Below are positions 28,033-37,600 of a DNA stretch of 62,583 nt, in pieces. The notes beneath the pieces are model-generated. The model did not search any database, had not been told where the DNA came from, and was given only the letters and a program-made list of their open reading frames with translations. Made by a program: the position numbers and the translations under genes. Positions within the stretch are counted from its first letter, which is position 1; each line of letters starts with the position of its first letter. The DNA is from Cesiribacteraceae bacterium YIM B00369 (GTDB lineage: Bacteria; Bacteroidota; Bacteroidia; Cytophagales; Cyclobacteriaceae), in contig JAFMYY010000029.1 of assembly GCA_017948555.1 (NCBI GenBank), positions 1 to 62,583 of the forward strand, in the 5' to 3' direction.

Positions 28033-28071
28033 AAAAAGAGAGGCCGGCAAAAACTACCGGCCTCTCTTTTA
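28033..28071. terminator. Bidirectional terminator between PPTase and rhamnogalacturonan lyase
   Basis: AGAGAGGCCGG (28037-28047) pairs with CCGGCCTCTCT (28057-28067) around a 9-nt loop, with A-rich and T-rich flanks on both sides. Confidence 0.85.
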
Positions 28072-28130
28072 TCTATCCTCTTTTATACTGTCCCTTCCGG
28101 CAGGTACTGAATCCGGAGGAGTAAAAAAAC

Positions 28131-31100
28131 TTATCGTTGCAGACTTACTTTTAAGGTTTGGGAAACATCACCACCGCTTATGCGGATATAGAACAAACCG
28201 GATGTAAAACCATTCAGGCTGAAACCTGCTGTTTGCCTGCTGGTTACCACCTCTAATTTTCTTTGTTCAATAAGCTTTCCGTTTCCGTCATACACCGAAA
28301 CCATTAGTTCTCCGGGCTTAAAATCCTTCAGTTCAAGAGTAAATGCTTCAGACGAAGGGTTAGGGTAAACAGATATGCCTGGCATGGCTGTTGCCACTCC
28401 CGGAATACCTGTAACTTCCCTCACCACCAATTGCTGTGTTACAGGTGCGGCAGCTGCATATTCATTATTTCCTTCCTGCTCTGCCATTATAACAGTAACT
28501 CCCGGTCCGACAATATGAACTTTTCCATCCACTATAACAGCAACTTCAGTATGGGAACTTGTATAAAGCACCGGAAGCCCTGAGGAGGCCGTGGCTGCCG
28601 GATCAAAATCAGCATCTCCTGTTCTTCTGGCTTCAATCGGCTCAAAAGAAATTGACTGGGTGGCCTTTACCACCAACTGCTGCTCCACAGGCTCCGCTGC
28701 CTCAAATGTTTCATTGCCCTCCTGCTCTGCCCTTATGGTAGTAATCCCCTGTCCTGCAATATGTATTCTCCCGTCCACCACAGTGGCCACATCAGGATTA
28801 GAGCTTGTATACACCACCGGCAGCCCTGAGGAGGCTGTGGCAGCAGGATCAAAGCCGGCTTCTCCTTCTGTTTTGGCTTCGATCGGGTCAAATGTTATTG
28901 TTTGTGGCGACTTAACAACTGGTAAAAATGCCAGTTCTTCAATTTCTGCCGCACTCAAAGGGTAGTTATAAATTCTGAAATCATCTATCTGGCCGCTAAA
29001 CAAGGGATCAGGCCACTGGGACTTTCCTATATAGTTCTCCTTTGTCATTCCGAGACTGGCTGGTACTAAAGTCATTTCAGTATTTTTTCCTGCTTCAACA
29101 CCATCCACATATAACTTTGCTGTTGAACCTTCCATGGTTAAGGCAAGGTGCTTCCATTCTCCCGTGGGAAGTGCCGGTATGGAAATAAATTGTTCCTGTT
29201 CCTCCGGTGTTCTTATGGCAAAACGGGCAACGCCATTATTACCCGGAGTTAAAAACATATAGGAAGTAGTACCATCCCCAAAATCAAAAACACGCTGCCA
29301 GTTACCGCCACCGTTCCATTTTACCCAGGTGGCTATGGTAATTTGCCTGTAATTGGCAATTCCTTCCGGCAGTGTTACATAATCATCAGAGCCATCTAAG
29401 GTAATGGCATTACTTTTTACACCTTCCCGGTAAACCGGAGATCCAACTGCCGATCCATGCTTTCCGCCTTCAACATCATTTGTATTTCCGTCAAAGCTGT
29501 AGTGATTCACCAGCGATGGTTGCCCGACATTAATCTTTACCGTCGCCTCACGGCTTGCACCATGGTCATCTGTTGCAATTACAACAAAAGTATTTTCGCC
29601 CATATCAGCCTCACGGGGAGTTCCTGTAAGGGAGCCATCTGCCGCAACCGTTAACCAGTCAGGTCCGGATACTTTATGGAACTGAAGCGCTGATTCTGAA
29701 TCAGAATCTGTTGCATTGCCGGAGATACTCCCGCTATATTCATTCCCGATCAGCGCACCCGGTTTGGTAATAATTTCATCATCCCATACAGGAGGATTAT
29801 TTACATCAGCCACAGTAAGCTTCAGAATAAGAAGATCTACATCATCTCCCTCCTGATTGCTAACCCGAATGGTAATAGTATTTTCTCCGGTATCCTTATC
29901 AGCAGGAGTTCCCGACAAGCTACCATCAGCTCCCACTTCCAGCCAGTCCGGTCCTGTTCCTTTGCTGAAGATCAGGCTGCCCTCCGGAGCTGTTTCAAAG
30001 GCATCTGTAAGGGACCGGATATTTTCATTGTATTCCTCGCTTTCCGTTGCTTCTCCTAAAATAAAGTCTTCAGGATTATCGGCATCTGTTAGCAGGGCAT
30101 CCATATCTGCACCAAGGAAAAAACTGGTGTGAGGTGGCTGATTATAGGCAACATTCTGCCATGCCACAGAAACCCTGTATTGAGGGTCGTGCATAAGGGT
30201 GTAAAATTTGTGGCTGGTTACGTCTGTTGTGGTAAATACCATCAGTTCGGTATTATTCCCATTTCTGAGAATGATTTCCTCTCTCCAGTCGCCCAGGATA
30301 TCGGCACTTAAATTAGGGTTTGATTTAGTGCCATTAATTTTAGCAGCTCCGGTTTGGTAAAGGGTATAAATTCTTTGCATAGAATTAGTGCTTTGGTTCC
30401 ACTTATCCAGTTTGTCCCCGTCCAGAATTTCCCTGAGCAAGTCCCCGTCCCACCAGGTGGCAAAATTTATGCTGGGTTTTGTGCCCGAAATCAGCTGCCC
30501 TCCGGAACTATATAAACCTCCGGCAGAGCCCCACATTTCGTTTCCCGGATAGCGGGAATCTATATCCGCAGATAATCCTCTGCCTACATCGTTGCTTGCC
30601 GGAACACCCCACAGCCTTTCGCCGGTACCGGCATCGCGTAACCACAAACCGTTTCCTGCATATGCACTTACATCTTCATGAGCCGACCACGATTCCAGAC
30701 CGGGACGATCAGGAACAAGGTCTCCCACATGCTGGGCATCTCCATGGCCAAGGCGGGTTGTATACAATCCACTGCCGTCATGGTCTACTGCCATGGCACC
30801 ATATATCACTTCATCCTTTCCGTCCCCATCCACATCGGCAATACTTAAGGCATGGTTTCCCTGGCCTGCATAAGCTCCGTTGCCGTTATCGTTGGTATCG
30901 AAGGTCCATCGCTCGGTCAGTTCTCCGTTTCGCCAGTCCCATGCCACCAGTACTGAACGGGTATAATAACCACGGGCCATCAGGAGACTTGGCTTTTCAC
31001 CATCGAAATAACCTACACCTGCAAGGAAGCGGTCCACTCTGTTCCCATAGTTATCTCCCCAGCTACGGACATTCCCGCGTGCAGGTAAATAATTGGTAGT

Positions 31101-31994
31101 AGCCATTTCCGCTCCCGTTTCTCCATTGAAAATAGTCAGGTATTCAGGTCCATCAAGAATATAACCACCTCCGTTACGGTAATCGGCATTATCATTATCA
31201 TCAGCTGCAGGACCATTACTCAGGAAATTACCCAAACCGTCTTTTGTATTGGGAGCCGTTTTTACTGCAAGCTCTGCTTTTCCGTCCCCATCCAGATCAT
31301 ATACAATAAACTGAGTATAATGAGCGCCTGCCCGGATGTTCATGCCCAGGTCAATTCTCCACAACAGGGTACCATCCAGTTTATAGGCATCAAGATATAC
31401 ATTTCCGGTATGGCCCGATTGAGAATTGTCTTTTGCATTGGAAGGATCCCACTTTAGAATAATTTCATATTCACCGTCCCCATCAAGGTCGCCTACACTG
31501 GCATCATTCGGGCTATAGTCATAATTTGCGCCTGCAGGGGCTGCAGGTCTGTTAAGCGGAATTCTTAAAAATTGCTGTCCCCAAACGTTTGCGGGCGCTG
31601 AAGCTTCCTGTTCCTCTCCGTTAATTACAGGGCGCACTGTATAGATTTCATCGGAAGTGGTTTGGTCCACATAGTTTGTTGAAGAGATTATGGGTGCGGT
31701 ATTTACTTTGGTATTGCCGCGATACAGGTTAAAACCAATGTTTGTGGGATCAGTCCTGAACATTCTCCAGCTCAGGAAAACCTCATTATTGCCTTTGCGA
31801 ACGGCCACAAGGCCACGCCCCAGATCTTCAAGCTGTTTTTGCGCAAACCCTGAGCTTACTGAGAGGAAGATAAAAAGAAGAAGCAAAAAGGCTTTCATTT
31901 GCCCTGCTAAAAAAGAAAAATGCCCGGGCGCATTGCCCTGACTACCTTTCCCCATGGAATCCTTATGATCCGGAGTATTGTAGTAGTTATTCAT
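28131..31994 (-). CDS. PL11 rhamnogalacturonan lyase, multidomain, T9SS-secreted
   Basis: The 1287-aa enzyme should cleave the rhamnose-galacturonate backbone of pectin by beta-elimination. The catalytic propeller (about residues 53-640) has the PL11 start QLEDLGRGLVAVRKGNNEVFLSWR and calcium-binding repeats such as DVDGDGKDE and DLDGDGE. Then come two cadherin/Ig-like domains (about 640-830, each with DGSLxGTP), a LamG-type lectin domain (about 835-1005), two 82-aa beta repeats, and a T9SS sorting tail (VYPNPSSEAF...LKVSLQR). The frame opens at 31994, but a canonical signal peptide MKAFLLLLFIFLSVSSGFA starts at the ATG of 31898; either start is possible. A GH28 stub abuts the 5' end. Confidence 0.9.
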   Translation of the reverse strand: MNNYYNTPDHKDSMGKGSQGNAPGHFSFLAGQMKAFLLLLFIFLSVSSGFAQKQLEDLGRGLVAVRKGNNEVFLSWRMFRTDPTNIGFNLYRGNTKVNTAPIISSTNYVDQTTSDEIYTVRPVINGEEQEASAPANVWGQQFLRIPLNRPAAPAGANYDYSPNDASVGDLDGDGEYEIILKWDPSNAKDNSQSGHTGNVYLDAYKLDGTLLWRIDLGMNIRAGAHYTQFIVYDLDGDGKAELAVKTAPNTKDGLGNFLSNGPAADDNDNADYRNGGGYILDGPEYLTIFNGETGAEMATTNYLPARGNVRSWGDNYGNRVDRFLAGVGYFDGEKPSLLMARGYYTRSVLVAWDWRNGELTERWTFDTNDNGNGAYAGQGNHALSIADVDGDGKDEVIYGAMAVDHDGSGLYTTRLGHGDAQHVGDLVPDRPGLESWSAHEDVSAYAGNGLWLRDAGTGERLWGVPASNDVGRGLSADIDSRYPGNEMWGSAGGLYSSGGQLISGTKPSINFATWWDGDLLREILDGDKLDKWNQSTNSMQRIYTLYQTGAAKINGTKSNPNLSADILGDWREEIILRNGNNTELMVFTTTDVTSHKFYTLMHDPQYRVSVAWQNVAYNQPPHTSFFLGADMDALLTDADNPEDFILGEATESEEYNENIRSLTDAFETAPEGSLIFSKGTGPDWLEVGADGSLSGTPADKDTGENTITIRVSNQEGDDVDLLILKLTVADVNNPPVWDDEIITKPGALIGNEYSGSISGNATDSDSESALQFHKVSGPDWLTVAADGSLTGTPREADMGENTFVVIATDDHGASREATVKINVGQPSLVNHYSFDGNTNDVEGGKHGSAVGSPVYREGVKSNAITLDGSDDYVTLPEGIANYRQITIATWVKWNGGGNWQRVFDFGDGTTSYMFLTPGNNGVARFAIRTPEEQEQFISIPALPTGEWKHLALTMEGSTAKLYVDGVEAGKNTEMTLVPASLGMTKENYIGKSQWPDPLFSGQIDDFRIYNYPLSAAEIEELAFLPVVKSPQTITFDPIEAKTEGEAGFDPAATASSGLPVVYTSSNPDVATVVDGRIHIAGQGITTIRAEQEGNETFEAAEPVEQQLVVKATQSISFEPIEARRTGDADFDPAATASSGLPVLYTSSHTEVAVIVDGKVHIVGPGVTVIMAEQEGNNEYAAAAPVTQQLVVREVTGIPGVATAMPGISVYPNPSSEAFTLELKDFKPGELMVSVYDGNGKLIEQRKLEVVTSRQTAGFSLNGFTSGLFYIRISGGDVSQTLKVSLQR
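28413..28904 (-). repeat. Two tandem 82-codon repeats inside the PL11 gene
   Basis: Units begin QTITFDPIEA (codon at 28904) and QSISFEPIEA (codon at 28658), a 246-nt period. Both contain FDPAATASSGLPV-YTSS and end QQLVV. They look like bacterial Ig-like spacer modules before the sorting tail and share most of their sequence, so they arose by duplication. Confidence 0.8.
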
Positions 31995-32354
31995 TTAAAA
32001 AAAGATTAAGGTTAATTGTAATTTATAATGCTTTTTTGTTTTTTTCATTCCTGCTACTCCTGTCAGCCACTCACCTTCGGGAATCACAACTATTCCTCCC
32101 CTCTCCTGATTTGCTTTTTGAATTGCCTCCGCAACTGCTTTGCTTGTTTTGATTTTATCTCCCTGTACCGTTCCAAAATCTGTTATAGGAATTCTCCGGC
32201 TATCACTGAAATCAGGAACTTTAACAGCAGGCATATCAATAGGAGCATCTACTTTTATTTTCTGTGCTGAAACAGGATTTTTATCGTTTTTACAGGACCA
32301 GCAAACGATTGAAATCAGAATTAAAAGAAGTAAAGCTATTTTATTTATCAACAT
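31995..32354 (-). pseudogene. N-terminal stub of a GH28 polygalacturonase lipoprotein
   Basis: The 119 codons begin with an SPII signal (MLINKIALLLLILISIVCWSC) and then match the GH28 pectinase N terminus: IPITDFGTVQGDKIKTSKAV, AEAIQKANQERGGIVVIPEG, EWLTG. Similarity stops right after EWLTG; the rest reads as AT-rich leader of the PL11 gene and hits a stop that abuts the PL11 ATG. More than 350 residues, including all catalytic aspartates, are missing. A deletion that joined the head of a GH28 gene to the PL11 upstream region is the simplest reading. A pectin-utilisation locus has therefore decayed here. Confidence 0.7.
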
Positions 32355-32698
32355 CAGAAAGGCATTATTTATTTATCAGGTAACAGATCAGCACTCCATA
32401 TATTTCAGGCCATGTCCTGAGTCCAATCTGCCCCGGCCCTGAAGCGGAGGTGCAGTAAAAGACAGGCAGGTGTTGAATTTGATCCTTCATTCGGGAGATA
32501 ATTTTAAGGGAACAGATTCCACTGTTCCTTAAATATAAGCAGAAGCCTGTCTTTAACTATCCTGCTGTATCGGTAGAAAAACAGCTGTTGTTTAACTTGC
32601 ACAGCCTGCGCGGAGTTCCTGATTAGCAGCAGATTTACACTACCGGTATCCCGGCCGATAATGCTTATTCTGAGTAAGCCGGCATTTCCTCCTTATTG
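32355..32698. other. Gap upstream of GH28 stub
   Basis: The 344-bp stretch has no gene. It contains an imperfect inverted repeat, TTTAAGGGAACAG (32503-32515) with CTGTTCCTTAAA (32522-32533), one bulged base, with no T-run; role unknown. Confidence 0.45.
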
Positions 32699-33061
32699 CT
32701 ATTGATGAAAATTATACCGGTTCATTCTGTTTTGATCTTCCTCTGCAACAGAAACAATCACCCTTTGACCTGTTCCACATCCACAGGACTCGCAATAGGT
32801 ATCCAAAGTAGAATTAACATCAAACCTTACTTCAATAACGGTTATCCCCTCACTTTCTAAAAAGTCAGTAACAGCTAAGCTTGTTTCCTCATTCGAATTA
32901 TTTTCACCTGTCCCCCATGGATCGGAGCACTTGGTTTGATCCCAAAAATAAAGGTATTCATTTTGGTCTTTTTTATCCGGATCGTCCCCTTTTTTACAGG
33001 AAATAGTAAAGCATCCAAATATGAGGGTGATTCGAAAAAATGATAAAATTAATGCTCTCAT
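32699..33061 (-). CDS. Small cysteine-containing lipoprotein, unknown function
   Basis: From the ATG at 33061 the 120-aa product has an SPII signal (MRALILSFFRITLIFGCFTISC, lipidated C22). The mature part holds FWDQTKCSDPWG and CESCGCGTG, four or more cysteines that may form disulfides or a metal site. An upstream in-frame extension to 33157 lacks a signal and is rejected as start. I recognise no named family. It heads a set of three small envelope genes on the same strand that lie between the pectin enzymes and the SNF2 gene. Confidence 0.6.
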   Translation of the reverse strand: MRALILSFFRITLIFGCFTISCKKGDDPDKKDQNEYLYFWDQTKCSDPWGTGENNSNEETSLAVTDFLESEGITVIEVRFDVNSTLDTYCESCGCGTGQRVIVSVAEEDQNRMNRYNFHQ

Positions 33062-33191
33062 AGCTGAATGTTTTAATCCAAAAAATTCCCTGATTGCAAA
33101 ATAAATAAAGTCGTAAAAAGCTTGTTTTAACTCTCCGAAAAGGAAGATAGCAAACAACCGTTTAGCCTGTAAGACTACTCAACAGGTCTTG

Positions 33192-33777
33192 CTATTTTTT
33201 CTGATTGACCACCGGCCTGTTTTTATCATTTATTGTCCATCCAATAGATACGCCTGCCCACGGGTATGCAAATTTCTCCAGACCTTTAAAACCAAAGTCT
33301 TTTCGTGTAAGGTCAAAAACAACTCCTCCTAATGGGGTCAATCCAGCTTTTAAAAAAAAGTCCTCCATCGTTTTTTTGGTAGCGGTACCCTATCCTTAAT
33401 GCAGAAATTAAAATAAAGTCATGTATTGCCGGCCACGGTGATAAATTATATGTATCGTAAACAGGTGTAAGTCCAAAGCCAATCTCCAGATAATTCTTAT
33501 CCTTTCCTCTTAAACAGGAAAACTCTAACGGAACTCCAATCATCTGGCGTTGATCATTCCTGAAAAAATATAAATACATTAATCCTGCGCGCCCGGCTAA
33601 CTTCCAATTTTCATTGTCATTTAATATCCGGTCATAATTCAAAGAATAGAAAAATCCATTACCTCCGGCCTCCAGAAAAACTGTGTTTTTACTAAGTGAC
33701 TTTGTGCTTTCCTGAGCCATTGTCATCAAAGTAAGGCAAAGCAGGGGCAGGGTCAGTATAATTTTTAATCTATTCAA
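33192..33777 (-). pseudogene. Outer-membrane beta-barrel-like protein with homopolymer frameshift
   Basis: A signal peptide (MNRLKIILTLPLLCLTLMTMAQ) is followed by alternating beta strands (VFLEAGGNGFFYSLNYDRIL, YLEIGFGLTPVYDTY, IGYRYQ) typical of a small barrel. The frame breaks at an A8 tract (33352-33359 on the plus strand) after GGLFFK and stops at 33313. Removing one base there restores AGLTPLGGVVFDLTRKDFGF and a proper last strand (AGVSIGWTIN) to a stop at 33192-33194, about 194 aa. The conserved-looking tail shows the break is recent, slippage-corrected, or a sequencing error. Function unknown. Confidence 0.65.
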
Positions 33778-33946
33778 AATTTTCTGATTTTAAATTTTCC
33801 GGCTTTTCCTAACACGTTACTATATAAAAACGGCTGCTTAAAGCGCAGGGATGTTGTTTGCCGAAAACAAAGATAATAAATAGCAGTTTAGTTTGCTGCT
33901 TCAGTTAACCAGCCGTTGTTATTTTAGGGGTTGCAGGGCGTTTATT

Positions 33947-34303
33947 TTATTCATTTACCCATTTCTGATTCCTTGAAACATCCAACAAGGTGTCAGGATG
34001 AATTATTGAGAATGTATATTCTATTGATGAATTTGGCCGATAAACAAAAATTGTATTCCTATCTTTAAAATAGTAGTTAAAAGACATACCAGTGTCTGAG
34101 CCTCCAATTAAACCTAATGCCTCCTCATTACTTTCGAATAAGAAAAATTCGGAACAATTAATTTCCATGTTATCTGTTTGTTCACAATCCTGAATTTGAT
34201 GGGTGAATTTCTTTCCAACAATTGGAAGATTATTATCCTCTTTGTCACAAGAAATGAAGTTAATCATTAAAAGAAGTATTGGCAGGATTCTGGTGATTTT
34301 CAT
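33947..34303 (-). CDS. Small lipoprotein, unknown function
   Basis: From the ATG at 34303 the 118-aa product has an SPII signal (MKITRILPILLLMINFISC, lipidated C19). The mature protein is beta-rich (MSFNYYFKDRNTIFVYR, IEYTFSIIHPDTLL) with two further cysteines (QDCEQ, INCSE) and resembles the many orphan lipocalin-like lipoproteins of Bacteroidota without matching one I can name. The frame extends 11 codons upstream to 34336, but the signal starts at the internal ATG. Confidence 0.6.
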   Translation of the reverse strand: MKITRILPILLLMINFISCDKEDNNLPIVGKKFTHQIQDCEQTDNMEINCSEFFLFESNEEALGLIGGSDTGMSFNYYFKDRNTIFVYRPNSSIEYTFSIIHPDTLLDVSRNQKWVNE

Positions 34304-34678
34304 TTTAATTGTTTTTATATTCTGTCTCAATGACACACAATCCTTTTTGAAGGTTGGTATATTTCACCAATAATTTACCAAAAGACCCAAATGGCTAAAT
34401 TTACCTAAAGCAAAATATTCAGGCAAAGTCAGGTATAATCTACACCTTTAGGGAAATGCCCTACAACTTCCTTAAAACCACAAAAAACCTGCGTTTTTGA
34501 TTATTGTAGCCCGGGTATTTCCCCCTGATACAAGAGATATAACAGATATTTCCTGATTTCAATTTCACCCTCTGAAAGAGTTGCAGCAATTATATCCCAT
34601 GCGGTTCTTTATACCCTTCCCTCTCCTTGTCCCATTCCGCAAAAAGCCGTTTCTTTACCTCCTCAAAATCAACATCCA
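34304..34678. other. Gap before the SNF2 helicase
   Basis: The 375-bp stretch has no supportable gene, no clear hairpin and no consensus -7 box. Short frames at its right end overlap the helicase start in other phases. Confidence 0.4.
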
Positions 34679-37600
34679 ATGCCCCAAAGCAAAAAAGAAA
34701 AATGCGCTTCCCCCTTCGTTATCTCTGACTTCCGCTTCCAGGGGCTCACGCAGACTTTTTTCCTGCAGCAGGGATTTGAGCTGAATACAACGGATCTGGC
34801 CGGGGAGGTGGTGCCACTGGCTTTGGCACTGCAGTATGGCCTGTTTGGGAGCAAAGGAGCGGCTGATTTCCCGGAGGTGGAGGTGCAGTTGCGGGAGAAG
34901 GACCTGCTGATTTCCTGCCTTTGCCAGGCCCCTGATGGCAAATTGTGCGGGCATGGGGCACGGGTGCTGCTGGGGATGCGAAACAGGCGGGAAGTCAGGC
35001 TGTTTTTTGACCAGGAACTGCGCGGAGAGGAAATGAGGAAGGTAGCTGTTGCTTATGGGCTCGAAGGGGAACAGGAGTTAGATAACTTTTTTGAAGCATT
35101 ATATGGCGGGGAGCGGCAGTTTGAAATCCGTCCCAAACTGGAAGGACTGGTACCGGTACAGCAATACTCAGCTTCTTATGTGGAAGAGCAGCTGCTCAAA
35201 TCTCCTCCAAAGGAAGACAGCCTGCTAAGGGGACTGGCACAGGAAAAGACTAATAGCGGATTTTCCCGCTTTCTGGTACTGGGGCAACACCGCTTTTACC
35301 ATCACCTCTTTATCGAACTGATGGAGGGCGCCACCACCCGGGAAGGTAAGCTGAAGAATCCGCTGCAGTCACTCGCCCCGCAGGAGCTGGTATGGCAAAC
35401 CGAAAGTCCGGAGGAGCTGAAATTTTATACTGCAATATCCAGATTCCAGAACAATTTTGCTACAGAACCGGCTCCCTCAGATATTGCCGGACTAAAAGCG
35501 CTGCTGAAAAATCCGGCCGGGCTGCCCGTTTACCTGCACGATGCGGCCGCTTCCATCAATATTACTGCCGGCTCCATTGTTCCGGTACACATGAAGCCGC
35601 TGCACCCCGACCTGAGGGTGGCTGTGGACCAGAAAGGGGATTTTTATGAGGTGAAGGGGCACCTGGTAATAGACGACAAGTGGCACGACCTGCGGCAGCT
35701 GCGCAGCCGCTTTGGCTATTTTATCCAAATTGGTGATACGCTGTACCTGCCCGGTGACCAGGCATATTTGCGGGTAATAGATTTTTTCAGGCAGTACCAG
35801 GCCAGCATGCTTATCCACCACTCAAAATTTGAGGAATTCAGGCAGAATATACTGCTGAAGCTGGAGCATAAAATCCGGATCCTCTATGCCTATGTACGCC
35901 CGGCAAGTACTGAACAGCTGAAGGAAAAAGGCTTCGATAAACCTGAGGAGCGCCTGATTTACCTCTCTGATTCGGATCCTTATGTACATATTACCCCGGT
36001 AATGCGCTACGGGGAGGTGGAGATTCCTGTGCTTTCGCAACAGCAGATCTATACCCTGGATGCCCAGGGCAATCCTTTTACACTGGACCGCAACGAAGCA
36101 GCGGAGCTGGAATTTATTTCTGCCCTCCTGCTGCAGCATCCGCATTTTAAGGAACAGCTCCACCTTGACTATTTCTACCTGCATAAAGAGCGCTTCCTCG
36201 ATGAAAACTGGTTCCCTGATGCTTTTGAGGACTGGAGAAACCGCGGATTTCAAATCCTGGGCTTCAGCCAGATCAGCCGCAATAAACTAAACCCGCATAA
36301 GGGGAAAGTATCCATTATTGTAACCAGCGGGGTGGACTGGTTTGATACTCATGTGGAAGTGAAATTTGGCAATCTGAAGGCCTCTCTTAAACACCTGCAT
36401 AAGGCGCTGCGCAATAAGAGCAGATTCGTGCAGCTGGATGACGGCACACAGGGTATTCTGCCCGGGGACTGGATTCAAAAACTGAGCCGCTTTTTTGAAG
36501 CTGCAGAAGTGAAAGGCGAAAAGCTGCGTACTCCAAAGGTTAATTTTACGGGCATACAGGAGCTGTATGAGGAGGAAATGCTGAGCGGGGAAGTAAAGCA
36601 GGAACTGGCACTGTACCGCGAAAAGCTGGAAAACTTTGAAACCATACAGGAGGTGCCCCTACCGGAGGGATTAACAGGCACTTTGCGCCCTTACCAGCAG
36701 CAGGGCCTGAACTGGCTGAACTTCCTGGACGAATTTGGCTTTGGCGGCTGCCTTGCCGATGATATGGGCCTGGGGAAAACGATCCAGATCCTTGCCTTTA
36801 TTCTTTCGCAGCGGGAAAAGCAGGCACAAAATATTAACCTGGTGGTGGTGCCAACCACGCTTATTTTCAACTGGCAGGCAGAAGTGGCAAAGTTCGCTCC
36901 TTCCATCCGCCTGCTCACGCTCCATGGCCAGGGCCGCCTGAAAGACCTGAAAGAGTTTGTTAAGTACGAAATAATCCTTACCACCTATGGCACTTTACTT
37001 TCGGATATAGGGGTGCTGAAGCGGTTCCCTTTCAATTACATCTTTCTGGACGAATCGCAGGCCATTAAAAACCCGCAATCGCAGCGGTACAAAGCAGCTC
37101 GGCTGCTGCAGTCGCGCAACAAAATCGTACTTACAGGTACCCCTTTCGAGAACAATACCTTCGATATTTATGGCCAGCTCTCCTTTGCCTGTCCGGGCCT
37201 GCTGGGCACGCAGCGCTGGTTCAAAGGCCAGTATTCCGATCCTGTCGATAAGTTCAAAGACAGCAAAAGAGCTTTGGAGCTGCAGCGGAAAATTCAGCCC
37301 TTTATCCTGCGGAGGACCAAAGGCCAGGTAGCACAGGAGCTGCCCGAAAAAACCGAAATGACCATTTACTGCGAAATGGGCGGGGAACAACGAAAGATTT
37401 ATGATGCCTACGCGAAGGAGTATTACGAATACCTCACTACCAAAAAGGAGGGAGATATCGACCGCAACAGGCTGCATGTGTTGCAGGGGCTTACCAAGCT
37501 CCGGCAGATATGCAACTCCCCTGCCCTGCTGAATGACCAGCACTTCTTGGGGCACAGCTCTGCAAAAATTGAAACCCTGCTGGAGCAGATCGAAAATAAA

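Noticed and set aside
30479-31099. 206-codon plus-strand frame antisense to the PL11 gene
   Set aside because: His/Arg/Pro-rich shadow of the calcium-binding repeats on the other strand.
32503-32533. Imperfect inverted repeat near the GH28 stub as an insertion-sequence end
   Set aside because: No transposase fragment, no target-site duplication and no second end were found.
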